Source of the DNA: Pseudoxanthomonas gei
GTDB taxonomy: Bacteria > Pseudomonadota > Gammaproteobacteria > Xanthomonadales > Xanthomonadaceae
Assembly: GCF_010119615.1 (NCBI RefSeq)
Contig: NZ_QOVG01000007.1
Coordinates: 148,947 to 212,946, forward strand
Length of the DNA: 64,000 bases
Direction: 5' to 3'
Part shown: positions 18,728 through 26,616 of the stretch, in pieces
Numbering within the stretch: the first letter of the stretch is position 1
Layout: every line of letters starts with the position of its first letter
Translations under genes and position numbers: made by a program
Notes under the pieces: model-generated
Told to the model about the DNA's origin: nothing
What the model saw: the letters and a program-made list of their open reading frames with translations, nothing else
The model's database searches: none

Positions 18728-18827
18728 ATCCCCGCGAAGGCGGGGATCCACGGACTTTGATCTTGGGTCATCCCCGCGAAGAGCTTGCCCTCGAGTGCTG
18801 TAGTCGGGGGCGGGGATCCAGCTCTTG
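18724..18827. repeat. Two copies of a GTCATCCCCGCGAAGGCGGGGATCCA-type repeat, one interrupted
   Basis: The first copy at 18725-18750 is intact. The second begins at 18766, but after GTCATCCCCGCGAA about 30 unrelated bases intervene before GGCGGGGATCCA resumes at 18809. A related copy lies at about 48628. The following 110 bases up to the next gene hold nothing I recognise. Confidence 0.7.
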
Positions 18828-18941
18828 ATTTCAGCACGGTACCAAGCAAGGGCGCGGAGCAATCCGCGCCCTTTCTACTTCAGATCGCGTTGGGGGAAAC
18901 GTGGCCTCTGCCTTCGGCTCATTTGATCGCCTGCCACGCCC

Positions 18942-19424
18942 ATGACAGCGCCAGCCTGCTGTGCGTCCATCGCCAGGAAGCCCACTGCGCCCCATCGCGT
19001 CGCCCAGGTCATGGGCGGATTGCTGCTGGTCGTGGCCGGTGGCATGCAGGCGCAGGAAGACGCCCGCACGCCCGAGGCCGACGGCGTTCCCACGCTGGAG
19101 CGGGTGCAGGCCGAGCTGCCCGATGAAGAGGCCATCGACCTGTACCGATTCCAGAATCCTGTCGTCGTGGCGCCCAGCCGTTTCGCCGAAGCCTACAAGC
19201 CGGGCCCTTCGCTGGAGGAAATCTCGCTGGAGCATGGCGGACTGATCAACTACGGCATCAACCTGGGACTGCAAAAAACCTGGTGGGGTGTCAAGCGCAT
19301 CACCGGTATGCGTCCACAGACCCAGACAGCGGTGGCGCGCGCATCGCCTCTGGACGAGGCGCAACTGCAACGCGCGGCGTCGCGTTGCGAGACCCGTTCC
19401 AACGACTGCGCTTCCGGCCAATGA
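18942..19424 (+). CDS. Exported protein of unknown function
   Basis: A 160-aa protein. ATG 18942 gives a basic head followed by a hydrophobic run (QVMGGLLLVVAGGMQAQ), a plausible signal peptide. ATG 19011 would remove the charged head, so I prefer the longer form, although no clear ribosome site is present. The mature part has an acidic N-terminus, a segment RFQNPVVVAPSRFAEAYKPG, and KTWWGVKRITGM. The C-terminus has two cysteines. I do not recognise a domain. It precedes icd by about 145 bases, which hold no gene. Confidence 0.65.
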   Translation: MTAPACCASIARKPTAPHRVAQVMGGLLLVVAGGMQAQEDARTPEADGVPTLERVQAELPDEEAIDLYRFQNPVVVAPSRFAEAYKPGPSLEEISLEHGGLINYGINLGLQKTWWGVKRITGMRPQTQTAVARASPLDEAQLQRAASRCETRSNDCASGQ

Positions 19425-19569
19425 AGCGCGTCGGCGGGCAGGCTGAAGACATCCCCGGACCCGCTTACCGCGCTGTCCAGCACCTTTGCCCTGCAGGTGC
19501 TTAGCGGCGACAATGGTTGTCCAGCCGTGTTTTCCGCGGCGACTTCCCCCGCAAATCCAGGAGTAATCC

Positions 19570-20898
<1,329 letters not shown>

Positions 20899-20916
20899 CG
20901 GCCCCCCGCGAGATGG

Positions 20917-20945
20917 AAAAAGCCCGGCTTGTCCGGGCTTTTTTC
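20917..20945 (+). terminator. Rho-independent terminator of icd
   Basis: AAAAAGCCCGGCTTGTCCGG folds as AGCCCGG/CCGGGCT with a four-base loop and is followed by six Ts. It lies 18 bases after the icd stop. Confidence 0.92.
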
Positions 20946-20990
20946 TGCCTGGTGTTTTTGCAGGTGCGATGTTTCCTGCAGCAGCAACGT

Positions 20991-21083
20991 GTAGGAGCGA
21001 CGCAAGTCGCGAAGCTGACACCCTCTCCGCTGAGCAATGGATGCTGACAGGTTCACTGCTTCGCGACCTGCGTCGCTCCTACA
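20991..21083. repeat. Inverted pair of GTAGGAGCGAC REPs
   Basis: GTAGGAGCGACGCAAGTCGC at 20991 faces GCGACCTGCGTCGCTCCTAC ending at 21082. This is the same element as in the 10001 array, here as a single pair with an unrelated spacer. Confidence 0.9.
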
Positions 21084-21100
21084 TCCGCGCGCTGAACCAG

Positions 21101-21273
21101 CCCCCTCCCTTTTGCGCAGCAAAGGGGAGGGTTGGGGAGGGGTGCCTTTGGCGCGGTAGTGAAATGGGGCGAGCTGCTTCTTGCATTGGTGCGGTTGGGG
21201 ATTCCAGTCACGCCGATCTACCCCGCCAACAGCACCCCTCCCCAACCCTCCCCTGCTGCGCAAGGGAGGGGGC
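21101..21273. repeat. Inverted CCCTCCC/GGGAGGG repeat pair
   Basis: CCCCCTCCCTTTTGCGCAGC, then GGGTTGGGGAGGGGTG, is mirrored by CACCCCTCCCCAACCCTCCC and GCGCAAGGGAGGGGG. About 85 bases of spacer lie between. The same family lies between the two ABC genes at about 42900. From here to 21395 I see no gene. Confidence 0.85.
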
Positions 21274-21394
21274 CGTTTCGCGAACCACTGAACCTGCCAG
21301 ACCATCCTGCCTCTACGAAGAACTCACCAGGTTCAGCACTCGCGTCGCTCTATATCAGCGGCGGTGAAGCCCACCAAGACCCTGGACACTGCGC

Positions 21395-21997
21395 TCAACA
21401 AGCCAGGCACTCCACGCTGCGGATGTTCTCCGCCGCCAGCAACGCGTAATCCTCCGGCTGCGGCCGCACGGTGACCGCCGGCAGGTCGACGATCCTGATC
21501 GAAGACGGCGCTGCCGCCACCGCAGGCTGCGCGCTGACGGCAGGCAGCTCGACCACGCTCGCCGTCGGCGTGGGGCCGAATGCCCAGGCCGTGGCCGCCA
21601 CCAACAGCAGCAGCGCGATGGCCTGCAGCAGGTGCCGGGTGCGGGCGGAACCCGACGCGTGCGTCGCTGCGACATGGCTGCCGTTGTTTCCCACAGGGTG
21701 CAGGGCACCCGCATGGGCAGCGCGGGCGGCTTCGGCGCCGGTCTGCGGAAACGCCTCTTCGCTGTCGTCGTTGTGGCCGGCCGTCATCGGCCGCCCGCCC
21801 AGGAACAGAAGGTCTTCGTAGAGACTGAAACCCTTGCGTGGGTGCCGCGCCGTGCGCCGGCGCGACGGCCGTGGGGCCGGACGACGGCCGCCCAGGTCCA
21901 ATGCCGCCGGAGTGGCGATATTGCCTTCGATGAACATCATTCCGCGGCTGATGGCGCCCATTTCCCGCCACCATGAGTTGTAGGTGCTGGTCTTCAT
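21395..21997 (-). CDS. Membrane-anchored protein of unknown function, divergent from lysR
   Basis: A 200-aa protein. ATG 21997 has an excellent GAGGAG site eight bases upstream. The N-terminal half is soluble and basic (YNSWWREMGAISRGMMFIEG, then an Arg/Pro-rich stretch). One transmembrane helix lies at about 124-141 (LLQAIALLLLVAATAWAF). The remaining 60 residues would lie outside, with two related VELPAVSAQPAV / VDLPAVTVRPQP segments and a terminal ECLAC. I do not recognise a family. It shares a 105-bp control region with the LysR gene and is a likely target of it. Confidence 0.78.
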   Translation of the reverse strand: MKTSTYNSWWREMGAISRGMMFIEGNIATPAALDLGGRRPAPRPSRRRTARHPRKGFSLYEDLLFLGGRPMTAGHNDDSEEAFPQTGAEAARAAHAGALHPVGNNGSHVAATHASGSARTRHLLQAIALLLLVAATAWAFGPTPTASVVELPAVSAQPAVAAAPSSIRIVDLPAVTVRPQPEDYALLAAENIRSVECLAC

Positions 21998-22102
21998 GAT
22001 GATCTCCTCGCCGGCCCATCCGGCTTGAATGGCAGACAAGTTAGGACCATCCTTTGCGCTGAAAAAGCGAAACTTCCGCAAGCCAGACTTGAGGAAAATC
22101 GA
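21998..22102. promoter_or_regulatory. Divergent control region between the membrane-protein gene and lysR
   Basis: The 105 bases between two divergently read genes must hold both promoters and, by LysR precedent, the regulator's binding site. A lower-GC stretch with AAAAAGCGAAAC lies around 22060. I could not identify a convincing T-N11-A palindrome. Confidence 0.4.
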
Positions 22103-22978
22103 ATGAGCCGCCCGCCACTCGACCAGCTGGATGCGTTCGTGATCGCCGCGCGCCTGGGCAACCTGACCCGCGCCGCCGAGGCCATGCATCTCACGGTCAG
22201 CGCCTTGAGCCACCGCATGCGCCTGCTCGAACAGCGCGTCGGCCATCCGCTGTTGGCGCGTGGTCCCCGCGGCGTGGCGCTGACCCCGCAGGGACAGCGG
22301 CTGTACGACGCGGTGGCCGAACCCATCGACGCCATCGAGCACGCCCTGCGCCGCCTGGGCGCGCGCACCGACAACCTGCTGACCCTCAGCCTGATCCCGT
22401 CGATGGCCACGGCCTGGCTGGTGCCGCGCCTGCCCGGTTTCCTGGCCCGGCACCCCGAGTTGGGGTTGAGCCTGCAGGCCAGCACCCACGTGGTCGATTT
22501 CGAACGCGAGCCGGTCGATGCGGCCCTGCGCCTGGGCAGCGGCCAGTGGCCGGGAGTGAGGGCCGAATTCCTGTTCGACGAATGGATCACGCCGGTGGCC
22601 AGTCCGGATTTCATCGCCCGCCACGGCAAGCCGGCGCTGGCGGCGATTCCGTCGCTGCCGCTGCTGGGCGATCCGGCCGGGCGCTGGCGCGACTGGTTCG
22701 CCGCTTTCGGCGGGGCGGCGCCGGCACGCTACGCGGCACAGTTCGACGACACCGAAACCCTGCACCAGGCCGCCGCCCAGGGCCTGGGCATCGCGCTGGC
22801 CCGGCAAACGCTGGCCCAGCCGCTGATCGACAGCGGCCGCCTGGTGCTGCTGACCCGCAAGCGGCTGAAGGCCGAGTTCGCCCACTACCTGGTATATCCG
22901 GAACGCAGCCTGCCCCTGCCAGGCTTCCAGACCCTGCGCGGCTGGCTGTTGGAGCAGGCCGGTGTAAACGCCAAATAG
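22103..22978 (+). CDS. LysR-family transcriptional regulator (GcvA-like)
   Basis: A 291-aa regulator. ATG 22103 follows GAGGAAAATC. A winged helix-turn-helix covers about residues 5-64 (LDAFVIAARLGNLTRAAEAM ... LSHRMRLLEQRVGHPLLAR). A co-inducer-binding domain follows from about 90 (LTLSLIPSMATAWLVPRLPGFLARHPEL). The pattern DAALRLGSGQWPG and the overall match resemble GcvA-type regulators. It probably controls the divergent 200-aa membrane protein and itself. A 21-bp minisatellite starts four bases after its stop. Confidence 0.92.
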   Translation: MSRPPLDQLDAFVIAARLGNLTRAAEAMHLTVSALSHRMRLLEQRVGHPLLARGPRGVALTPQGQRLYDAVAEPIDAIEHALRRLGARTDNLLTLSLIPSMATAWLVPRLPGFLARHPELGLSLQASTHVVDFEREPVDAALRLGSGQWPGVRAEFLFDEWITPVASPDFIARHGKPALAAIPSLPLLGDPAGRWRDWFAAFGGAAPARYAAQFDDTETLHQAAAQGLGIALARQTLAQPLIDSGRLVLLTRKRLKAEFAHYLVYPERSLPLPGFQTLRGWLLEQAGVNAK

Positions 22979-22981
22979 CGA

Positions 22982-23254
22982 TGCGGATGAGGCTTTTTTG
23001 TCTTCCGGAAAGCAAAAAAGCGATTCGGTTGATGAAATTTTGTCCAACGGAAGGCGAAAAGGCTGTTCCGGAGCAGCAATTTGCTGTTCCGGAATGACTA
23101 TTTTGTCTTCCGGAATGACGATTCCGCTTTCCCGAACAGCGAATCGGGATTCCCGAAAGGCTTTTTTGCCCTCCGGAAAGCCAATTCGCTATTCCCGAAT
23201 CACTTTTTTGCTTTCGGGAATGGCGTTGCGGGCTTCCGGGGGTCAGTGTCGGCC
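22982..23254. repeat. 21-bp tandem repeat (minisatellite), 13 units
   Basis: Unit starts fall exactly every 21 bases: 22982, 23003, 23024, 23045, 23066, 23087, 23108, 23129, 23150, 23171, 23192, 23213 and 23234. The core is the palindrome TTCCGGAA or variants (TTCCCGAA, TTCGGGAA), and most units end in TTTTTTGC-like runs. Units differ at several positions but keep the period without a slip. As 21 is divisible by three, heptad peptides such as FRNDYFV/FRNDDSA/FPNSESG appear in one frame, but there is no convincing start, ribosome site or single long frame. The repeat begins directly after the lysR stop. Confidence 0.9.
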
Positions 23255-23298
23255 AGCCCCGCTGTTCGCATGGGCTGGTGCCGGTCCCGGGACTGCGC

Positions 23299-23739
23299 CT
23301 AACGCAGGATCAGGCGCTTGCTGCCCCACCAGGCGTACAGGCAGAACAGGAAAAGCAGTACCGCGATGACCGTGCTGGTGATCGCCATCTGCTGACCCAT
23401 GACGGCACCGCCATCGGTCAACACATAGGTGTGCAACAGGCTGACCAGGAAAGCCGCCAGCGACACGGCGAACACCGGCGCCGCCGCTCTTCGCCGCAGC
23501 AACAGCAGGACGGAGGCTGCAAAGGCGGCAAACACGCCCAGCGCCCACACGAACATCATCCACGCGGGCAACTGCTGGTAGTAGGCGATCTGTTCGGGCG
23601 TCATGCCGGCGCTGGCCATGTAGGCCGGCCCCTGAATCCTGCCCATGACGAAGTCGAACACGCCGATGGCATTGAACAGCACTGCAATTACGCCCACCAC
23701 CCACAGGTGCCAGGGTGCCTTCTTCGTAGCGGTTTGCAT
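23299..23739 (-). CDS. Small four-helix membrane protein
   Basis: A 146-aa protein. ATG 23739 follows GGGGAGC. Four hydrophobic segments are seen (about 10-30, 57-80, 85-105 and 115-135), with short charged loops such as MGRIQGPAYMASAGMTPEQI. The tail is basic (WWGSKRLILR). I do not recognise a named family. It is a single gene between the minisatellite and the transposase remnants, with no cofactor-binding motif. Confidence 0.82.
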   Translation of the reverse strand: MQTATKKAPWHLWVVGVIAVLFNAIGVFDFVMGRIQGPAYMASAGMTPEQIAYYQQLPAWMMFVWALGVFAAFAASVLLLLRRRAAAPVFAVSLAAFLVSLLHTYVLTDGGAVMGQQMAITSTVIAVLLFLFCLYAWWGSKRLILR

Positions 23740-23839
23740 GGTGCTCCCCTTGGATGGACGTTGATCGGTCGCGCCAGATAGTCCCGCTGCCACTCCGGCG
23801 CGTCAACTTCGTGTTGGCGTTCACTTGACGCCTGGTCGC

Positions 23840-23960
23840 TGCGGGATGGTGCGACGAGAGTGAAAAGAGGGGTTGCGACAACTGAGGCCTGCCCTGCCTC
23901 CGGAACCATGCGGCGCAATGCCCTTCGGCTACGCCGCGAAAACGAGTCCCCTTGTGGGAT
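23840..23960 (+). pseudogene. 3' remnant of a REP-associated tyrosine transposase with its terminal hairpin (copy A)
   Basis: The stretch GAGAGTGAAAAGAGGGGTTG, a stop codon, then TGAGGCCTGCCCTGCCTCCG matches the sequence at 24885-24935 in copy B. Both run into GGCGCAATGCCCTTCGG-type hairpin DNA. Only the last few codons of the transposase remain here. It marks one edge of the accessory block that holds the acetyltransferase gene. Confidence 0.55.
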
Positions 23961-23990
23961 TGGGCCCTACAGGGGCTAAGGCGTGCACTG

Positions 23991-24050
23991 GTCCCGCCCC
24001 GGTAATCGCCAGGCCGCTTCGCGTCCGGCTTGGTCGAATTTCCCGGCGTA
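23991..24050 (-). other. Decayed attC-like sequence downstream of the acetyltransferase gene
   Basis: On the minus strand AATTCGACCAAGCCGGACGC and GAAGCGGCCTGGC resemble the arms of the attC sites at 25032 and 25721. The outer GTTRRRY/RYYYAAC cores are not intact. Its place just after a cassette-type gene is what draws attention. Weak by itself. Confidence 0.3.
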
Positions 24051-24059
24051 ATGACGGCG

Positions 24060-24653
24060 CTATCGCGGCCTGAACATGCACCAGATTGTGTCGTCCCCGA
24101 TACTTCCGGAGCCGGATATCGTGAACCCGCTCTGCTCATAGAACTTCACGTTTGCCGGATTTGCTGTTTCCAGGTAAACGCCAGCAGACTCCTGGTCGTA
24201 GTCCGATAGCGCACAGAACGACCGCAGTAGCTGGGCTCCTATGCCTAGGCCATGCATGGCCGGGTGTACGCCGATCGCACCAAGGTAGTAGTGCGCTGCC
24301 TGTGGTTTATATGATTCGGCAATGCAGTCATAAACAGACATTCGCTCGTCAAATCCAGGGATGGCCTTCGCCAGAGCTTCCCAGCTCTCAGAGACTTCAG
24401 AGGGCCATTCTGGTCGTGAGGTTGTGTATCCCATCGCCGCGCCGTGAACGGCAGACGCGTCGCGTGACAGCAGTACAGGCATGCCGAGTACGACCCGCGC
24501 CTGCATGAGTAGCGAGAAAAAGTGTCTTAAGCGGTTTGGATATTCCTGGCCAGGCTGAAGCAGGAACCGTGTTATCGGATCGGCTGAAAATGCTGAAGTC
24601 AGGCAATCCACGGCCTGATCAATATCATGCGGCTGAGCTACCGAGACCTGCAT
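24060..24653 (-). CDS. GNAT-family N-acetyltransferase (cassette gene)
   Basis: A 197-aa cytoplasmic acetyltransferase. ATG 24653 (MQVSVAQP) is preferred over GTG 24665, which lies in the preceding attC-like site. The acetyl-CoA-binding motif A is seen as GAIGVHPAMHGLGIGAQLLR near residue 135. A late YLETANPANVKFYEQSGF motif B is also typical. GC content and codon use are visibly lower than in neighbours, fitting a mobile cassette. The substrate is unknown; homologous cassette acetyltransferases modify amines, drugs or proteins. It is followed and preceded by attC-like DNA on the same strand. Confidence 0.88.
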   Translation of the reverse strand: MQVSVAQPHDIDQAVDCLTSAFSADPITRFLLQPGQEYPNRLRHFFSLLMQARVVLGMPVLLSRDASAVHGAAMGYTTSRPEWPSEVSESWEALAKAIPGFDERMSVYDCIAESYKPQAAHYYLGAIGVHPAMHGLGIGAQLLRSFCALSDYDQESAGVYLETANPANVKFYEQSGFTISGSGSIGDDTIWCMFRPR

Positions 24654-24656
24654 GAC

Positions 24657-24750
24657 GCCTGACACCTGAATTATGCCGACGCGCTGCGCACTGCGCGCTG
24701 GTGGGTCGGCTATTGCGAAGAAACAACGACGCTATCCAAGTCAGATAACG
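24657..24750 (-). other. Degenerate attC site upstream of the acetyltransferase gene
   Basis: The minus-strand end ATAATTCAGGTGTCAGGC is nearly the same as the end of the intact attC at 25032 (TTAATTCAGGTGTTAGGC), but the core is GTCAGGC instead of GTTAGGC. An inner stem GCCGAC/GTCGGC is kept. The other core is unclear and overlaps the transposase remnant. Confidence 0.5.
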
Positions 24751-24960
24751 CCCGCACATGGATTACGTGTACTTCAACCCCGCGAAGCATGGCTTTGTCG
24801 ATTGGTCGTGGATTGGCCGTATTACACCTTCCACCGATTGGTAGGACAAGGTGTATATCCGGCAGATTGGGGTGAAAGCGTCGAGAGCGAAAAGCTGGGC
24901 TACGACGACTGAGACCTGCCCTGCCTCCCGAACTATGCGGCGCAATGCCCTCCGGTTATT
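24715..24960 (+). pseudogene. C-terminal remnant of a REP-associated tyrosine transposase (RAYT, IS200-like), copy B
   Basis: In one frame the + strand reads MDYVYFNPAKHGFV. After a one-base shift it continues DWPYYTFHRLVGQGVYPADW and stops at 24910-24912. This is the characteristic C-terminal end of RAYT proteins, the single-domain tyrosine transposases linked to REP sequences. Upstream, a damaged RRY-QIT stretch suggests further deletions. The catalytic HUH region is absent, so it cannot be active. The 3' flank (GCGGCGCAATGCCC, then TTATTGCGCC) forms the hairpin expected at the element end. Confidence 0.75.
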
Positions 24961-25031
24961 GCGCCCTACTGGGCTGCGGGCTCTACCTGCCAGCAGGAAA
25001 CCCACCAGCAGTGCAAAAATTCTCTTCATGT

Positions 25032-25121
25032 GCCTAACACCTGAATTAACGCGGTCCGCCCACGCCAACTGTCGTATCAAAGCCGTAACGATGTTGGCTC
25101 AGCTTGAATGAATTGTTAAGT
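25032..25121 (-). other. Integron attC site (90 bp)
   Basis: On the minus strand it begins with the core ACTTAAC (25121-25115) and ends with GTTAGGC (25038-25032), matching RYYYAAC and GTTRRRY. The inner arms are AATTCATTCAAGC and the matching GTTAATTCAGG, with an imperfect stem between (GAGCCAAC/GTTGGCGT). It overlaps the stop codon of the gene at 25116, the normal position for the recombination site of a cassette. Confidence 0.88.
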
Positions 25122-25715
25122 CCAAGGTTGACCATACCCACGTGCCTTGGTTTGGATTTCGATGATTAGAGTGTCATTGCCGGTATAGCTTGCCAGCTCG
25201 CCCGCTGCTAGCAGTGCCAAAAGGCCGCTGATACGCAGCGCCCCAACGACTGTTTCAGTGAGATATGTGCCAGTGACGGCCTGCTGGGAGTGACGCGAGC
25301 GGACCTGGCGGATCCCGGTGTGAGTGTAATCATTCATCACCTTCCACGTGCCGGCCTGAAGCGAAGAAAGCGGCGTACCAGCTGAGCCAACAGCGGACTC
25401 CACTTGCTTCAGTAGGTCAGCGAATGGCAGATCCAATTTGCCTCTAGCGAACTTGTCGCGCTGGTCAGGCGTTGCGCAGTGCCGAAGCCATAGACCGCGC
25501 CCGATCGATTCGAATGCAACCCGCGTTAGAGCCAGCATGGAACCGTAAAGCGCCGAACTGGCGAGCAGCAACATTGACCCAACGTGCTCGAGAGTCATGT
25601 CAAAGCAGCCAATGCTCTGATAGTTAGAATCGTCCACAGGCAAGCCAACCTTCAGCCTTTCATCGAGCCATTGAAGGTGCTCGGATTGATACTGGAGTTC
25701 CTCGGAAACTTTCAT
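25116..25715 (-). CDS. Cassette-borne protein of unknown function
   Basis: A 199-aa, largely alpha-helical protein from ATG 25715, six bases past the preceding attC. Features are an acidic head (MKVSEELQYQSEHLQWLDER), two hydrophobic helices (HVGSMLLLASSALYGSMLAL, ISGLLALLAAGELASYT) and a central MNDYTHTGIRQVRSRH motif. The Asn/Tyr-Thr-His motif recalls a family of uncharacterised helical proteins (DUF5677/DUF6988-like); this is a by-eye impression. GC content is lower than in the flanking core genes. Cassette genes are often co-expressed from an array promoter, but none is visible here. Confidence 0.8.
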   Translation of the reverse strand: MKVSEELQYQSEHLQWLDERLKVGLPVDDSNYQSIGCFDMTLEHVGSMLLLASSALYGSMLALTRVAFESIGRGLWLRHCATPDQRDKFARGKLDLPFADLLKQVESAVGSAGTPLSSLQAGTWKVMNDYTHTGIRQVRSRHSQQAVTGTYLTETVVGALRISGLLALLAAGELASYTGNDTLIIEIQTKARGYGQPWT

Positions 25716-25720
25716 CTTGG

Positions 25721-25780
25721 GCCCAACGCCAGAATTAAGCGGAAGTGCGAAGCGGTTTCGGGTTGAATGAGTTGTTAGGC
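25721..25780 (-). other. Integron attC site (60 bp, minimal form)
   Basis: A textbook short attC on the minus strand: GCCTAAC (25780-25774), then AACTCATTCAACCC, a short stem around CGCTTCGC, TTAATTCTGGC, and GTTGGGC (25727-25721). Both cores match consensus. It sits 4 bases after the stop of the 25785 gene and 5 bases before the start of the next gene, defining a complete cassette junction. Confidence 0.93.
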
Positions 25781-25784
25781 CGAA

Positions 25785-26297
25785 TCACTGAGAAATGCTC
25801 TCATCTACTGTGACCTGCTTGCCGCCATGTGTGCTATCGCCATCTGTAACTGTGATGCTCACTTTGTGCCCAGGAAACTCGAAATAGGTAGAGCGGAACT
25901 CTGTGCCGGGCACACGATTGATCTTTGTAGAAATGGAGGCCGATGAACCAGTAGCGGTTGTTGCGCTCTCGATTGCTGAGTAGAGCGCTTTTGCACCCTC
26001 ATCTGCTCGGGCGGAGCCGTCGAAGCTACCCCAATTGCGCTGGACCCAGCTGAGGCGTCCGTTCTTGAAGGAAATGCCGCCAATTACATTTGCACTTGGC
26101 GCATTCTTATCCGAAAGAAAGAACATGTCTGGGCTTCCGGTGACTGGAATGACTCGGAAGCGGGCAGCCACCTCGGTCATAACAGAGGCCTGCGAAGTTC
26201 CAAGCTTGAAGAGCATGGGACCAACTGGAAGTTCCGCACCATTAGCGCTGCTCAAGAAGCCGAGTAAGCACAATGCAATTGCAATCAGTTTGCGCAC
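25785..26297 (-). CDS. Exported cassette-borne protein of unknown function
   Basis: A 170-aa protein. GTG 26297 has a strong AGGAGA site six bases upstream. Residues 1-20 form a signal peptide (RKLIAIALCLLGFLSSANGA). The mature part has a beta-rich pattern: GPMLFKLGTSQASVMTEV, an FFLSD turn, GGISFKNGRLSWVQRNWGSF, and TEFRSTYFEFPGHKVSITV. No catalytic motif or known domain is apparent. It is the first cassette of the array as read on the minus strand, placed just after a GTTAGGC core at 26311-26317. Confidence 0.82.
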   Translation of the reverse strand: MRKLIAIALCLLGFLSSANGAELPVGPMLFKLGTSQASVMTEVAARFRVIPVTGSPDMFFLSDKNAPSANVIGGISFKNGRLSWVQRNWGSFDGSARADEGAKALYSAIESATTATGSSASISTKINRVPGTEFRSTYFEFPGHKVSITVTDGDSTHGGKQVTVDESISQ

Positions 26298-26310
26298 AAG
26301 TCTCCTTGCT

Positions 26311-26317
26311 GCCTAAC
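26311..26317 (-). other. Recombination core GTTAGGC at the head of the cassette array
   Basis: The minus strand reads GTTAGGC immediately before the first cassette gene. The sequence before it (GTCCACCTAGA) does not resemble the arm of an attC, so this could be the right half of an attI or of a truncated attC. No integrase gene is recognisable in the 300 bases beyond it. Confidence 0.5.
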
Positions 26318-26616
26318 TCTAGGTGGACCCCAGTAATGAGGCGTATTGAATAGTCGCTTCCTGCGGCGCGATGGGTCAATGAGGTTTTTTCTCTGACCCT
26401 TCAGATGTTCAGCGGCCTGTCGGCGGACCGCTGTGTCGGCTACTCCCAGCCCTCGGCTTCCCGTAGCCTGCCCGACCCTGATGTCCGGTTCGGAGCTGCC
26501 ATCGTCAACGCGCATGGCGGCTGACGACATGCGGCGAGCAGGCTCCGGTCCCGGGTGATCTGTTCCGGTGGCGGACGTGACATGCCGCTTCCTCGCAATG
26601 GCCTTACGATACCGCC
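26318..26616. other. Spacer between the cassette array and aceK
   Basis: About 300 bases without a supportable gene. The left part is AT-richer (TTTTTTCTCTGACCC near 26382), the right part returns to normal GC. It must hold the aceK promoter and, if the array is an integron remnant, what is left of its platform. I identify no integrase fragment and no clear promoter. Confidence 0.5.

Noticed and set aside
22982..23254. CRISPR array
   Set aside because: The repeat is continuous with no unique spacers and no cas gene is nearby.
22998..23369. Frames through the 21-bp repeat giving heptad peptides
   Set aside because: Stops interrupt most frames, no ribosome site precedes a start, and all frames look equally repetitive.
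24763..25029. An 88-codon minus-strand frame starting MKRIFALLVGFLLAG
   Set aside because: Most of it is antisense to the RAYT remnant and its hairpin; only the first 15-20 codons may be the relic of a cassette gene.
26285..26530. A minus-strand frame spanning the array head
   Set aside because: It reads through the GTTAGGC core, has no domain and overlaps the strong start of the cassette gene; it is also not an integrase fragment.
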